A DNA stretch of 64,000 nucleotides, taken from contig CAMTDV010000030.1 in assembly GCA_947069175.1 (NCBI GenBank), positions 98,790,411-98,854,410 of the forward strand. The letters are read 5' to 3'. Every line of letters starts with the position of its first letter. The first letter of the stretch is position 1. Positions 21,955 through 45,504 of the stretch are shown in pieces. Below the pieces are notes generated by a model, which searched no databases, had not been told where the DNA came from, and saw only the letters and a list, made by a program, of their open reading frames with translations. The DNA is from Scalesia atractyloides (Eukaryota; Streptophyta; Magnoliopsida; Asterales; Asteraceae). The position numbers and the translations under genes were made by a program.

Positions 21955-23463
21955 TATGCCACCCTATTGATGGAAAATAGGCGGAAACTCCTTTTTTTAC
22001 TTATTGTTTTTTAAGGTTAATATAATATAATTATAATCGTGGATCATCAATAGTACACGTGGTTGAGTGGTTTTGAGGTATGTATATAATCAAACAAATT
22101 CAATAGACAACCATGCTGGTCCAATGAGTTTACGATTTTATCCACAGTTTAAAATTACGATCTTACCCCAGTTCAAAATATAATTATGCTTTTTCCCCTA
22201 ACTCTAAATTACGATTTGCCCTCAATTTAAAAATATGATTTTGCCCGCAAAAACGACATCGCATGGAATAGTTGTGCCACCCCATTGGTGCCCCCCCTTT
22301 TTTTACTTTTTTCTTTTTTAAGGTTAATATAATTATAACTGTGGATCATCAATAGTACACGTGGTTGAGTGGTTTTGAGGTATGTATATGATCAAATAAA
22401 TTCAATAGACAACCCTGTTGGTCCAATGAGTTTACGTTTGTATCCACAGTTTAAAATTACCGTCTTACCCCCAGTTCAAAATAAAATTATGTTTTTCCCC
22501 TAACTCTAAATTACTATTTGCCTCAATTTAAAAATATGGTTTTGCCCTCTTTTCAAAAATTATGATTTCGCCCTGAGGTCAAAATTACGAATTTGCTCTC
22601 AGTTCAAAATAAAATTATTCTTTTGCCCCCAACCAAAAATTACGATTTTGCCATTAGTTCAAAACTAAGATTGTGCCCCAGCTCAAAACTACGATTTTGC
22701 CCCAGCTCAAAATAAAATTATCGTTTTGCTCCCAGTTTAAAATTACGACTTTTCTCTCAGTTTAAAATTATAAATTCCTCTCATTTAAAAAGTTACAATT
22801 TTTTCCCATTTAAAATTTATCGTTTTGCCATCTTTTTAATTTTTTTCTCTGATTTTGCTCTCAGTTAAAAAATATGATTTTGCCCCCTGTTTAAAAATTA
22901 CGATTTCACCCTGAGTATAAAATTCGCTTTTGCCCTCAGTTCTAAATAAAAATATGCTTTTGTCCCCAGCTAAAAATTACGATTTTGTCTTTAGTTCAAA
23001 ACTAAGATTTTGCCCAGTTCAAAACAAAATTTTGGTTTTACCCCCAACTTAAAATTACGATTTTGCCCTCATTTTAATATTATGAGTTTGCCCTCATTTA
23101 AAAATTACGATTTTCCCTCAGTTAAAATTTGTAGTCTTGCCAAGGGTTTTTTTTGTGCAAAAGTATAATAGGTTATTTTACTTTTTTTTTACTTTGTTGT
23201 CATTCAGGTGTCTAACACTCGCTCATTGTTTCTAACAAATTACTATTTTGCCCCCAACTCAAAATTACAGGCTTGCCATCGTTTTAATTTTTTTTATAGC
23301 AAAACTATGGTAGTGTTTTGGTTTAATTAGTTGACTCGATGTATTATTTGTTGAGATCGTGTTATAAGTAGTATGTCGAAGTAACTAAATACTTGTGTAC
23401 ATGTTATGAAACTAAGAATTATCCTGCTTAGCGCCCCGCAACGCGGGCTGGGCATCCAACTAG
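21955..23463 (+). mobile_element. Helitron-like element with internal repeat array
   Basis: The right end is CCCGC-AAC-GCGGG (23435-23447), then 12 bases and CTAG (23460-23463) followed by T, a Helitron-type 3' terminus. Inside, a segment of about 300 bp is duplicated in tandem (about 21960-22262 and 22275-22555, both with TGGATCATCAATAGTACACG). Beyond that a short unit of the form AAAATTACGATTTTGCCC plus CAGTTCA repeats irregularly up to about 23290. The 5' end is not defined, and no helicase is present. Confidence 0.55.
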
Positions 23464-23504
23464 TAATTCACAAAAAACACCTGTCTTACATCTCACGGGC
23501 ATTC

Positions 23505-24172
23505 TAAACACTAGGTGTGGGATAAATTAAAGCCCTTGGGACTTTATCACGTTATATCAGTGCACGTCAGTAATAACTGTATAGGTGATTTCATTGTTAA
23601 CTGGCTTGCGGTGGGATAAAGTCTTTGTCATTATTTCTCAATTATTTCTCTTTCATATTTAGATTTTTATTAAAGTTAAACAACAAATAAACTAAACATA
23701 TAAATATTAAAATTCTACCAAACTTTCATAAGCACCCAACCGATCTTGTTCAAGGGTCCAAGTCTTCTACGTGGATCGACGATTTTTTTCATCTCTTAAA
23801 GTTGAACTGCCTCCTTAGTGGCTTGGTTAATCAAGTCGTTGAGCCTTCTCACGTTTTCACAAGATGAGTCAGATAACAAGTCAGAAGACATTTTTAGATA
23901 ATAATTGAGAGAATTGAGAAATTGAGAGAATTGAGAGTGTTAGATCTAGAATGTTTTGTAAGTTGTGATTAGTGGAATGTGATTTGGTTGAATGATTTAA
24001 GTTTATATATAAAAGAAATGAAGTTTCTCTATAAACTATGATCGTTACCAACAGTCATCATCCTCAAAATCATCCAACCTTCAAGTTTTGGCGCTCGCCT
24101 AGCAACTAGCAAAGTGGGATTTAGCGCCCCTTGATGGCGAAACCGAGGCGGTGTGGGGGCTTTAGCCTAATG
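23505..24172 (-). mobile_element. Deleted PIF/Harbinger-like element
   Basis: The left edge AGGTGTGGGATAAA and the right edge (complement GGCTAAAGCCCCCACACCGCC) resemble the termini of the MITE at 54371. On the minus strand from 23891 a short frame reads MSSDLLSDSSCENVRRLNDL and continues to a stop, with a weak RDRLGAYE-like segment further on in another frame, reminiscent of the N-terminus of plant Harbinger transposases. The catalytic domain is absent. Confidence 0.4.
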
Positions 24173-24274
24173 TTTGTATTTTAATTTTTGTTTGGGTTTT
24201 TGTTCGATATATTTGATTAAAATGGTATCTATAGTTAACACACTATTTCTCCGTAAATTAGTTTTTGTAAATAA

Positions 24275-24535
24275 CTAGTAAATTTTTCCATGCGTCTCGT
24301 CGGGCTCGAAATGTAAAATAATTTAAATTTGTACCGTCTAAGTCTAATAATGAAAACTTATTATATTTGACCTGACTTGTTTCTAAACAAAAGTTATGTC
24401 AAGACGTAGACAAAGTAAAAACTCACAAACAAATAAGCATGAAAATGTATTATATTTGATCCGAGTTATTTGCGAAAAAAATTTATGGTGAAACGTTAGC
24501 CAACTTGAACTTATACCAACACGTACATAAAAATA
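24275..24535 (-). mobile_element. Helitron-like 3' region, same family as 14189-14703
   Basis: CTAG (24275-24278) is followed inward by blocks such as TTATTATATTTGACC and AAAGTTATGTCAAGACGTAGAC that recur in the 14189-14703 segment. The terminal hairpin is degraded here. Confidence 0.45.
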
Positions 24536-24539
24536 AGTA

Positions 24540-24838
24540 TGTAAGAAAATTAACTTTTTTTAAGTTAAAAAATGGTACGCTGTGTTGCGGCAACATCGAA
24601 ACGTAAAGTAACTCGAATTTTTACCATCTAATGAAAACGTATTATATTTGACCCGACTTGTTTTAAAAAAATTATTTCAAAATGTAAACCAACTAAAAAC
24701 GTACATAAAAAATCATAAAAAGTATAATAATTGAGCTTACCCATTTCCATTTTTTACATTGAAACGTAAATCAACGTTTCTATGCTGCCACAGCGCAACG
24801 TACCGTTCTTTAACTTAAAAAAACTTAATTTTCTTACA
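24540..24838. mobile_element. Foldback element with 64-bp arms
   Basis: 24540-24603 (from TGTAAGAAAATTAAC to CGAAACG) matches the complement of 24775-24838 with few mismatches, including the palindromic segment AATGGTACGCTGTGTTGCGGC. The interior is non-coding. It is nested in or next to the Helitron-like sequence. Confidence 0.7.
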
Positions 24839-25630
24839 TATTTATTATTGCCACTTACAAACCCCCAATGTAATCAGTTTGCACGTGCTTATTTTTCTCC
24901 TTTCGGTTAAATAATACTTTTTATACATTTAGCATTACCTTTTCTCTCTTCTCCACTCAGGACTACATTCAAAATATATTAAAATTATAGAAGGTTAACG
25001 ATGTCCGCTCAAATATACAGAAGGACAACAACATTTCTCTCCCTTAACTCACAACCATTTATAACCACTTTTTATAATATAACCCTCCCACTAAAAAAAT
25101 ATCTGATGGACGGGTTGTGGATGTTCTAAGATCTGAACCTTCATCTTCTCTATTACCAAACCCAAAAAGCACCATAGCCCCAACCCCCAGCCACCCTCTT
25201 GATCGTTCTGCTGCAAACCCTAGCGGCGGGAACTTTGGATGCAAGGCCATTCCTGCCAAGTATGAAAACGACATTGACTAGATGATGACGATAACAGAAT
25301 CTACAAGAGAGAAGGAGTGGTTCTGGTGGTCAACGGTTGTTATAACTGTAAAGGTGTTTGATGGGCGAGGGGCGGAATCAAGGTTGTTGCATTTAGAGGA
25401 AACTGTGGTGGTGTTAGTAGCAGCAATGACCATCGTCGAGTCTATTTGTGGTTAGGATTCCGATGGGTTTAGGGTTCCGACAAGGGACTGAACCCTCTCC
25501 AGATCTGTTTGGTAGCAGGGAGCCTAAACCGAAGTCATGGGGAGTATCTCTCGTAATAAATCGAACCGATACCGACCGACTTTATGCCGCATCACATAGG
25601 CAAATCCCACTAATTATATATATACTTAAA
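24839..25630. other. Intergenic, no supported gene
   Basis: Partly repeated at 26945-27200 (TAAATAATA and ATATTAAAATTA blocks). An ATG-less frame near 25107-25279 has coding-like composition (VVDVLRSEPSSSL and later NPSGGNFGCKAIPAK), but I recognise no family and it has no splice partner. Confidence 0.3.
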
Positions 25631-25995
25631 ATGCTATGTTGTCAATATCAACCAACTTTGGCCTCTTAACTTTGGCATCAATCAACTTTGGCAATAACAT
25701 ATTTAGCCCTTCAACTTTGATAATGACACATTTAGCATCTCAACTTTAATATCACTAATATGTTTAGCCTCTCAAGTTTTATCTGCATCAAACAACTTTG
25801 GTCCCTCAATTTGGTAATGACCTATTCTACTCCTCAACTTTGGTGATAACATACTTAGCCTCTCAATTTTAATAAAGACATGTTTAGCCCCTTAACTTTT
25901 GTGAACATCAATCAACTTTGGCCCCTCAAATTTAGTAATAATATACTTAACCTCTCAACTTTAATAATGGCATGTTACGCCCCTCAACTTGAATA
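25631..25995. repeat. Degenerate tandem repeats, CAACTTTGG type
   Basis: Irregular repeats of a unit like ATCAACTTTGGCCCCTCAA followed by TTTGATAATGACATGTTTAGC, four or more times. Non-coding and satellite-like. Confidence 0.6.
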
Positions 25996-26685
25996 AGATT
26001 GATTTATTTAATTTTCATTATTTACCCTTACACTTTATTATAGTTACTATTTAGACCTTTTCTTATTTTCATCTATGTATCCAATCCGTTGCAAAGGACC
26101 GGTGATAATCCACCAGTTCTTATAAAATGTGATACTATCGTCTATAGACAGTTTTTTTGTTCATAATGAATCACTTATTTTAACCCTGAAATGACTTATG
26201 TGACCATCTAAAAAAAGTACTAAATATTTAAGAATGTACCAACTTTTTTTTCAATAACACTATTAAACAAGCACATGGTTTTGAGGTTAGGCCCCTCTCC
26301 ACTAGGAGATCACCTAGGCCCTCAAAACTAAATCCAGTTTGTAAATACTTAATCCAAAAATTAAATAATGTGTTTTTAAAGGTGATTTGTACATTATCAT
26401 AATTACTTTAAATTGTCATGCGCACCATGAGGTATGATATCAATAGCAAATCATGCTACTAACTTTGTGTTGTCTAAAGTAACTTTGATGATATACAAAT
26501 ATATCCTATAACTAACTTCATCAAACAACTTCTTGAAGCCCAATTTTCATGGTATACCATTTATCATCTCCCATATAGTAGAATTTGCGTAAGATTTTTT
26601 ATTTGGATGCACTTGGATTTAGATGTAAGCTTTGTAATTCTTGAAGGGTGTGAATATTTCTATAAATCATGCAAAAATCACTATC

Positions 26686-26688
<3 letters not shown>

Positions 26689-26780
<92 letters not shown>
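26689..26780. repeat. (TA)n microsatellite
   Basis: About 46 TA dinucleotides without interruption. Frames through it that read Ile-Tyr repeats are artefacts. Confidence 0.95.
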
Positions 26781-26782
<2 letters not shown>

Positions 26783-26797
26783 ATGGTACTCTTAAAA

Positions 26798-26907
26798 GTT
26801 CCAATCAGATGGACCATTCAAAGAGAAAACAAACACGCCACAAGAAATAGACGTTCCAATCAGATGGACCATTCAAAGAGAAAACAAACACGCCACAAGA
26901 AATAGAC
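26798..26907. repeat. 55-bp tandem duplication
   Basis: GTTCCAATCAGATGGACC to AAGAAATAGAC occurs twice without change (26798-26852 and 26853-26907), directly after the (TA)n tract. Confidence 0.9.
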
Positions 26908-27190
26908 CTTTGTATCGTTGAGGAACCATCTCAAACATTTAAGATGAAATGACACTGTAAGAGCATTCACATCTCTTTTCCTAACTTTATTTCTATAATT
27001 ACACTAAAACACATTACGTTTTCTCTCTTTTTATCAATTAAATAATATTTTTTTATACTTTTATCATTATCTTTCTTTCTCATTCACTCGCAAACACTTT
27101 CAGACAATATTAAAAAAATTAATAGAGTAAACATTGTCTTCTCAAATATAATATGAACAGTAACATTTTCACTCTCCTCCACTTACAATT

Positions 27191-27366
27191 GATTTTTATA
27201 ATATGCAGAACTCACTCATCTGAAAATGTAGAATAACCTTTCAAGACTTTTTCGATATGATCCGACTGATACAAAAATGATTTTTATAATACACAGAACT
27301 CACTCATATGAAAATGTAGAATAACCTTTCAAGACTTTTTCGACATGATCCGACTGATAAAAAATA
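27191..27366. repeat. 88-bp tandem duplication
   Basis: Units start GATTTTTATAATA at 27191 and 27279 and differ at only a few positions. It lies about 0.4 kb upstream of the hydrolase start codon. Confidence 0.85.
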
Positions 27367-27745
27367 AATTATAAATTATAAATTGAAAGTTCATTTTTGG
27401 AATTATGTTCACGTCACCACTAAAAGGTAAAAGGGTAGCTGCCTCTATTAAAATTTGTCCTTTTGGTCCCAACTTATTGTCGTTGAATTTTAATACGATA
27501 ATCATAGAAAATAGTAAAATTCAAGGACTGTTGTTTACACTTTGTGTTCGTGATATTTAATACGCATCATTTATCGTAACATCTTTTAAGAGTAATTTTC
27601 TAGCTAAAATATTATCTTTTACTAAAATCTTTGATATCCTTATTAAGTATAACTTTGAAGACTATATTATTATATCACTTCCATTGTGTACATACTTTCC
27701 ATCAATTCTCAAGACCTTCTGGCTTTGTAGTTGCAGGTTTCGCTC

Positions 27746-39292
<11,547 letters not shown>

Positions 39293-40195
39293 AGGTTTGT
39301 ACGAAAGGTTACTTTCCTAGAAAATAAGTTTTAACCCTAAAATAATTGATGGAACTATATGTTTGTGTTTTACAGTTTAATATGTTATGCAGCTAAAAGT
39401 TGAAAATGAATTTATCTAGTCACTGATAGAAGGTCTACAAATGTTGTGATTTTAAGTTATTGGAAGTCAAAGTGAATGAGAATGACTAAACTTATTGAAT
39501 GTATTAAACTTTCAAAATTATCTTTTGAATGTGATTTTAAGTTATTGCGACGCTTTTTGGTCGAGACAAATACCTTCGTTGAATCTTTTTTGCAATGGAT
39601 TATTTTAAGCGATTGTCTTAACGACACGCCTACATATGTGCCACGGTTTTGTGACGGAAACATTTGCAATGAACTCAAGAACATTTAGCAAAGGATTCCA
39701 TTACCATTCAAAGACGGAATTAGCAACAATAGCAGGACCATCTAGCAAACTACGTATTTTGTGACAGTTTCCACAACGCGATGGATTCTAGGATCAATTG
39801 GCGATTGTTGTTACCACTTTTTAATTAAAAAATAGCCACAGAAACTTATTCAAATTTTGCAATAGAATTTCGTTGCAAAACGTTCTATTTTTAAAAAGAG
39901 ATTCCTATTTTTTAAGGTGTTTTTTGTTTATAATATTCAAATACCTATGGACATAAATGAAATCATAACCTTATATAAATTATCATAATTATACAAATCA
40001 AACCAAATTTTAGATAATAGAATAAATATCCATATGATTCCCAAATATTCTAGTGTTAATGTTAGTAAAACATTTGTAAGTGGCCATTGATAGCAACATG
40101 CCCCCCCCCCCCCCCCCTCACTTGTTGTAAATATCTCATCATTGGCATTCGCTTGTTTCCTATCTCGCTAAACCCTAACTTTAGGAAGGCCTTAG
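39293..40195. other. Downstream of hydrolase, no gene
   Basis: AT-rich, containing the 3' untranslated region of the hydrolase gene (end not determinable) and a 17-base C run at 40101-40117. No coding signal. Confidence 0.4.
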
Positions 40196-40745
40196 GGACG
40201 CTTTTGGCAGTCATAAAACAACAAAAATAATCGAATAATGAATTTTTGAATTAATAAAATCCAATTTTTCAATATTTTTTCTTTTATTGGAATTCGTGTC
40301 AGTTTCGAATTCAATTAAGATTAGGTTTATTTGATTCGAAATTGTATTTCAATTTTGTGCCTAATTCGAAATTCATTTCGTATTTGAAACTTGAATTCGA
40401 ATAACTTCGATTTAATTCAAATTTACCCTAAATAATAAATTATTTTACTTTTAAATTTAAAAGTACTACAATTAATTATAAGGGTTTTTCGAGTTTGGCC
40501 CAAATTTAGAAGGTTTTTCATGTATGAATGTATGTATGTATGTGTGTGTGTATGTATGTATATGTATAATTTCTATTTGAATTTCGAATCGAACCAAAAT
40601 GAAAATCATAAATTCGTATTCAATTCGAATACGATTACTTGACTTGAATTCGAATTGAATCGAACTCAGGTATTTGAAATTCGAATTCGAAAATCAAATT
40701 CGAATCAAGACAAATTTTGAAAGTTTCGAATCCGAATCAATATAT
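40196..40745. repeat. GAATTCGAATT-rich palindromic block
   Basis: TTCGAATT and AATTCGAA motifs occur more than a dozen times in both orientations over 550 bp. This resembles the subterminal repeats of a non-autonomous hAT-like element. Ends were not resolved, and there is no open frame. Confidence 0.5.
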
Positions 40746-41825
40746 ATAACTTTAGCTAAGTAATTATTGACGGTTTTGTGGAGGCTGTCACTAATTCAAG
40801 TCATCTCAAGTTTTTAAATTTACTATACTTTGTTATGTATGTATTGATCGATATTGGGTGATACATGACTTAACGACCATGATGATCCTTGTTGTTAGTA
40901 ATGAGTCATTTGAGAGTCTTAATGATTTTTTCTTCTTTGTACATATTAAGTTATGCTGGGCTTTATTAAAGCTAAATTGATTGATATATGAGTTATATTG
41001 GATGATACATTATTTATCTTGATGAGCCTTATTATGTGTTAATAGGTTGTATTGGCTGATAGTAACTCTTGTTAGGTGTTAATCATGTTGCAAAAGTCGA
41101 TAAGTATTCTCTAGTTGGTTGATCAGAGAGTTTAGAGTACTTGGCCTAGGCGTAGAGTACTCGAACATGTTAAATTGTAAAAAAAATTAGTTTTCAGAAA
41201 TTAAATATATGTCAACTAACATAAATTACTAATCTTTATAACAAAATACGTGAAAATGATATTCATTCTATTCTTTAATATGATATACATAGAAAAAAAT
41301 GTTCTATTTTTTAAAGTCAAACTCGGGCTAGTTGACTTACTAGATTCATTTTGGCCTAGGTTGGCCGCGTTCAATCATCACGCATATACGAGAAGTCTGG
41401 ACCCACCGGAAAATCAGGGTGTAATGTATTGTCAAGTTTTGTGTGAATTCTTGATAATTTGGGGTGATGATTTCTGATTGCTCACCAGCTACTCGGCTTG
41501 TTTGGGCCTGTAACTTGACTACCAAAACATTCAATTTTAGTATTAAAATTTTGTTTATAATGCATAATTGCATAAATACGACTTTCCATAGTAATTTTGG
41601 GCCTAGTTTAGAACCAATCTCAAATAGCTTGGTTCAGTAGGGCCTGGCTCTAAGCCCATATGATAGTTATAAATTGGTCTGGTTCGGCACCTAAGCCTAT
41701 CAAAGCCGAGGTATAGACTGTTTTGTTTCTAAAGTACCTTTAGTTTGTATTGTTTGTGATATTCGTGAACTATTATTGTATAGAACTATTTGAGTTTTTG
41801 TTAAATACTTCTTTTTTACTAAAAG
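40746..41825. other. Intergenic, no gene
   Basis: AT-rich, with TTATTAG/TGATGAGCC repeats near 40860-41080. The 75-codon frames on opposite strands at 41250-41573 are chance frames. Confidence 0.35.
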
Positions 41826-42155
41826 TTCTATTGGTTAATAACTGGTTAATTACCGACTTAGGAATTACTGGTTAGTGGTTATTTTTAACCGTAGGTTAGT
41901 AACCGGTTATTAACCAGTTTTTTTTAAACCGGTTTTTTAACCAAAAGACCAGTAACCGATAAACAAACAAAAAAATCAAACAGGTAAATCAAAAATAACT
42001 AGCTAATTAACTGAACCGGTTAATGTAATTAACCGGACCAGTTAAAAAATAACCGATTAGAGTAATAACCAGTTAAAGGAATAACTGTTTAAAGTCAAAA
42101 AGTCAAATTAACCGATATAACCGGTTATTAAGTAATCTCTACTAAATAAAATGTA
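41826..42155. repeat. AACCGGTTA-rich hAT-like block
   Basis: More than ten copies of TAACCGGTTA-like motifs in both orientations, plus TTAACCAGTT variants. Same class as the block at 11195-11410. No clear terminal repeats or target duplication. Confidence 0.5.
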
Positions 42156-43642
42156 CGGATAGAAACTAATACTCATTTAGCCGAATCCAAAATTTATTAA
42201 ATTCGTTTAGAACCGACTTACTGAATAAATATTTATTACTTTAAGGTTTTCATATTTTAGGGTATTACAACCTCATTAAAAATGATAATAAAATTCACAT
42301 TTATATTTCCTACTGTTCGCATCCGATTTATGAAATGAGTCGAGTTTTCTAAGACCCTTTTTTTCGGTTGTTACATTTTTCATAGTACATTCATGACTTT
42401 TATCCATGGAACATATTTACTAACGGATTTTCCTTTAGACAATATAATTTTATTAAAAAAACACATATTATCAACGGTTACTCTCTTACTTATGAGTTAC
42501 AAGTTTTTTATATAAAAAAATGGAAAACTATTTCAATATTCGATACAAGTTTAAAAAAAGAAACACATATTATCAATGGTTACTCTCACACATGCTTCGT
42601 GTTATTCGGATTTTTGACTTGGAAAAAGTGACCCGATAGTTGAGTTATTTAAGGTTCGGGTTGGTCGGGTATGTATTCGCTCGATTTAGGTTATTCGGTT
42701 TTTAGGTTTAGATGTAAAATGGGAAAAAAATCTCTTAACCTAATAAATATAGGAAACGATTACATCAATTTATGGCTACAATTATTTAAATAACAATTTA
42801 GTAAATACTTAAAATTTAGTATATTCTAAAAGGGTGGAGGGGTGAATTAGTATAGTCTATCATGGGTGGTTTTTTAATATATAACAACACACTTATACTT
42901 TTTTAATATATGACAACACACTTATATACGCAAGATGTGATTATACTTTTTAAAAAATATAAAAAGTCTATCAACAGTATATTTAAAATTTTAAGTATAA
43001 TACTTTTTAAACATATCTATATCAAAGCATTTATTATATCATTATTATACATAGTAAAATTTAACTAAATTCACTTATCAAAGCTGCATAACTTCATTCT
43101 ATTTTTATAAACACTTACAGTTTTAATACATTATTTTTTATTATTTTTTATAGTTATTGTTTTACAGCTTTATATGATAAGATGGATTACAGTGATTTAA
43201 AAGAGAAGTGAAAACTTTGTAAAATATATCTAGATAGCTGAAAATGTAAATTCTTTTTGTTTCACATTTTATGTAATACGCCATTATGATGATTATATAG
43301 ACACTTACAATTTATATTTTTTGAGACATAAGAGGCATGTGTGAAGAATTTGTTAATCACCTCCCATATGACATTGAAGGGGCAACTTGTCATACGTTTC
43401 TACATGAGGGTGCAAGATGTAACTTTGAAATAAGAGAAAATTGAAGACCGTAAGGCTTACATTGAAACACATAATACCAAACCGTCCTAACCACTAGAAA
43501 TCGAACATGCTTTAAAAAGTAGTGTTATTTGGATAGCGAACAAAACCCACCGTCCAACCGACGCTCCATATCCACGATTTAGCGCAGCCACAAAATCCAC
43601 ATCATGTCACTATTTTCAAGATTGTTACACGTGGTAGAAATT
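42156..43642. other. Intergenic, no gene
   Basis: AT-rich. Short GGTTCGGGTTGGTCGGG-type hAT-like motifs occur at 42640-42710, and ATATGACAACACACTTATA is repeated near 42880-42930. No gene. Confidence 0.35.
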
Positions 43643-44224
43643 AGCTGGGCTGGCAATTCTGACACGAACACGATAACACGATACGAACCTATACGAAGTT
43701 ATCATGTTTCGTGTCTAAAACAGGTCGACATGATAAGACCTTAACAGGTTTCGTGTCTAAACATGTTCAAACCAGTTAACCTGTTAAGACCCGTTAAGTA
43801 CATATTAATAATTAAAAATTTAAAAAAATTATATGTGGGTGTGGACATGGGGTTATCAGTCATTGGACCTGGGATGAATTATACACAAACACACGCGGTT
43901 ATTTTTCCATAATCATAACCCTAATTTTTAATTCTCTCTCACAAACACCACCATTCCCAATTCGGTCGTGTTCGTATCTTAAACGGGTCATGTTCGTGTC
44001 TTAACAGGTCATGTTCGTGTCTTAAACATGTTGTATGATACGTTGATAATTTTTTCGTGTCTTAACAGGTCGTTTCGTGTAACCTGTTTATTAACAGGTT
44101 CGTGTTCGTGTTTTCAAAATATGACACGATAAGATTTCATGTCGTGTTTGTGTTTACGTGTTTCGGGTTCGTGTCTTATCGTGTTCGTGTCTTAATAGAC
44201 GGGTTGACCCGTTATGCCAGCCCT
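43643..44224. mobile_element. Non-autonomous hAT-like element, ACACGAACACG type
   Basis: Left end GGGCTGGCA (43648-43656) and right end TGCCAGCCC are inverted. Subterminal regions are packed with TCGTGTC/GACACGA and AACAGGT/ACCTGTT motifs. It is flanked by TAGAAATT (43635-43642) and TAGAAATC (44225-44232), an 8-bp duplication with one mismatch. No transposase. Confidence 0.75.
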
Positions 44225-44232
44225 TAGAAATC

Positions 44233-44669
44233 ACAAACTGCTTTCTAAAGCTAAGGGTGTGAGGTCATGGTTAGAACATTATTTGTCGCGTAGGAACATG
44301 AATGAAATGGAATTTTACACCACCCCCCTCCTTGATTGATGGTGGTTGACATGAATTAAACTACGATTACCACGGACCTCCATTTGATGACTTTGAGACA
44401 AAAATATAAAAACAATAAAGAGGATAGTGGTTTGGGTCATGACCACACACATAAGATAGTGTTTTTTTTATGGTGGTTTAGAGATGGGTGACATAACATT
44501 TATGTGGAGGGTCATGGTAGTTACGAGGAGCCTAATATACAGATTATAGAATATTCCGATTTGTTTTGATTTTTCTTATGGATAGAAATGAAGAGAATGT
44601 TATATGGATATTAAAAAACTTGTGTTTAGATTTTAGAGTTTACAATTAGAAAGCATGTGTGTTCATAAG
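44233..44669. other. Repeat-like intergenic DNA
   Basis: GGTCATGG and CCACCAC-type motifs facing each other between 44265 and 44530 suggest a MITE, but its ends could not be defined. Confidence 0.3.
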
Positions 44670-44735
44670 TTGGTTTAGTGGTTAATCACTTGTTTTTTCT
44701 TCTTGAGATTCCAAGTTCAACTCCACTAGCATTAC
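44670..44735 (+). repeat. tRNA-derived SINE head fragment
   Basis: TGGTTTAGTGGTTAATCAC resembles a pol III A box, and about 30 bases on CAAGTTCAACTCC fits a B box. This is the layout of a tRNA-related SINE 5' end. No poly(A)/poly(T) tail or target duplication was resolved. Confidence 0.45.
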
Positions 44736-44989
44736 TTTAAAAGGACATTGGTGGTGACAATGAAATTTAGAGGTAGGCTTCTCTTGAGGCCGTCAATTCG
44801 AAACCGAGCCAAACCGGGTTTTACCGTAGCGGGCCTTTGGGCGGGTGGTTTTCCTTGAAACTAGTGGCTTGGTGGCTCGAGTATGCATCCAACTTTAACC
44901 GTTATGAATGAGGGAATGCATTTGCTCGATTGAGAGAATCCTATAATACTTATCTAACAATTTAGTTAGCCGTTAAAAAAAATAAAAGG

Positions 44990-45495
44990 AAATTAAAAGG
45001 CATGTGTGGCTATTACCGAGAGTCAACAACGCATCACACTCGACTTTTGGCTTTTCATCAGTATATTTAACATTATGGTGATGTAATCTTATAAATTAAC
45101 AGATAAAAACTAAATTGAAAGGAAAATTATAAATATTTAAAGTAAAAAAAACCAATTTTAATGTGACTTTTATTTAAACTATAAAATATAAAAACCTTAG
45201 TCAACAACATAAGAAAAATGTTAGATCTCAAATATCATTAAGAACTAAGAAGTTTTGGATGCATTAGTTATTGGAAAAAGAAATTTTTACACTTAAATTT
45301 GCTAAAGTGAAAGCAATTCATGATAGGTGATATCCTGTAAGTTTTCACCTCGAAAATAAAAAGATCTACATATGAGTTTCTTCACAGGTAAATCAAAAAA
45401 TATTAGATATGAGAAGTATTATAAGATAATTTGTAAACTTAAGGGAACGTAATATAAAAACCAGGACCATGTAACAACCAAAATATGAAAAAATT
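44990..45495. repeat. Dispersed repeat, copy 1 (pair with 54730-55345)
   Basis: Colinear with 54730-55345 from GGCTATTACCRAGAGTCAAC to TGTAACAACCAAAATAT, with the second copy carrying small extra segments. It is AT-rich and non-coding. Immediately to its right a different repeat (copy 1 of the 45.5/60.7-kb pair) begins. Confidence 0.7.
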
Positions 45496-45504
45496 AAAAG
45501 TCTT

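Noticed and set aside
21955..23290. CRISPR-like regular repeat array
   Set aside because: Units vary in length and sequence, have no distinct spacers, and the genome is a plant.
25107..25279. Possible conserved exon (VVDVLRSEPSSSL ... GCKAIPAK)
   Set aside because: Coding-like composition, but no start, no splice partner and no family I can name.
26599..26850. Open frames reading Ile-Tyr repeats on both strands
   Set aside because: Produced entirely by the (TA)n microsatellite. The same applies to the frames at 37011-37266.
40101..40117. C17 homopolymer as a regulatory site
   Set aside because: Simple homopolymer with no context. Its length may be a sequencing or assembly artefact.
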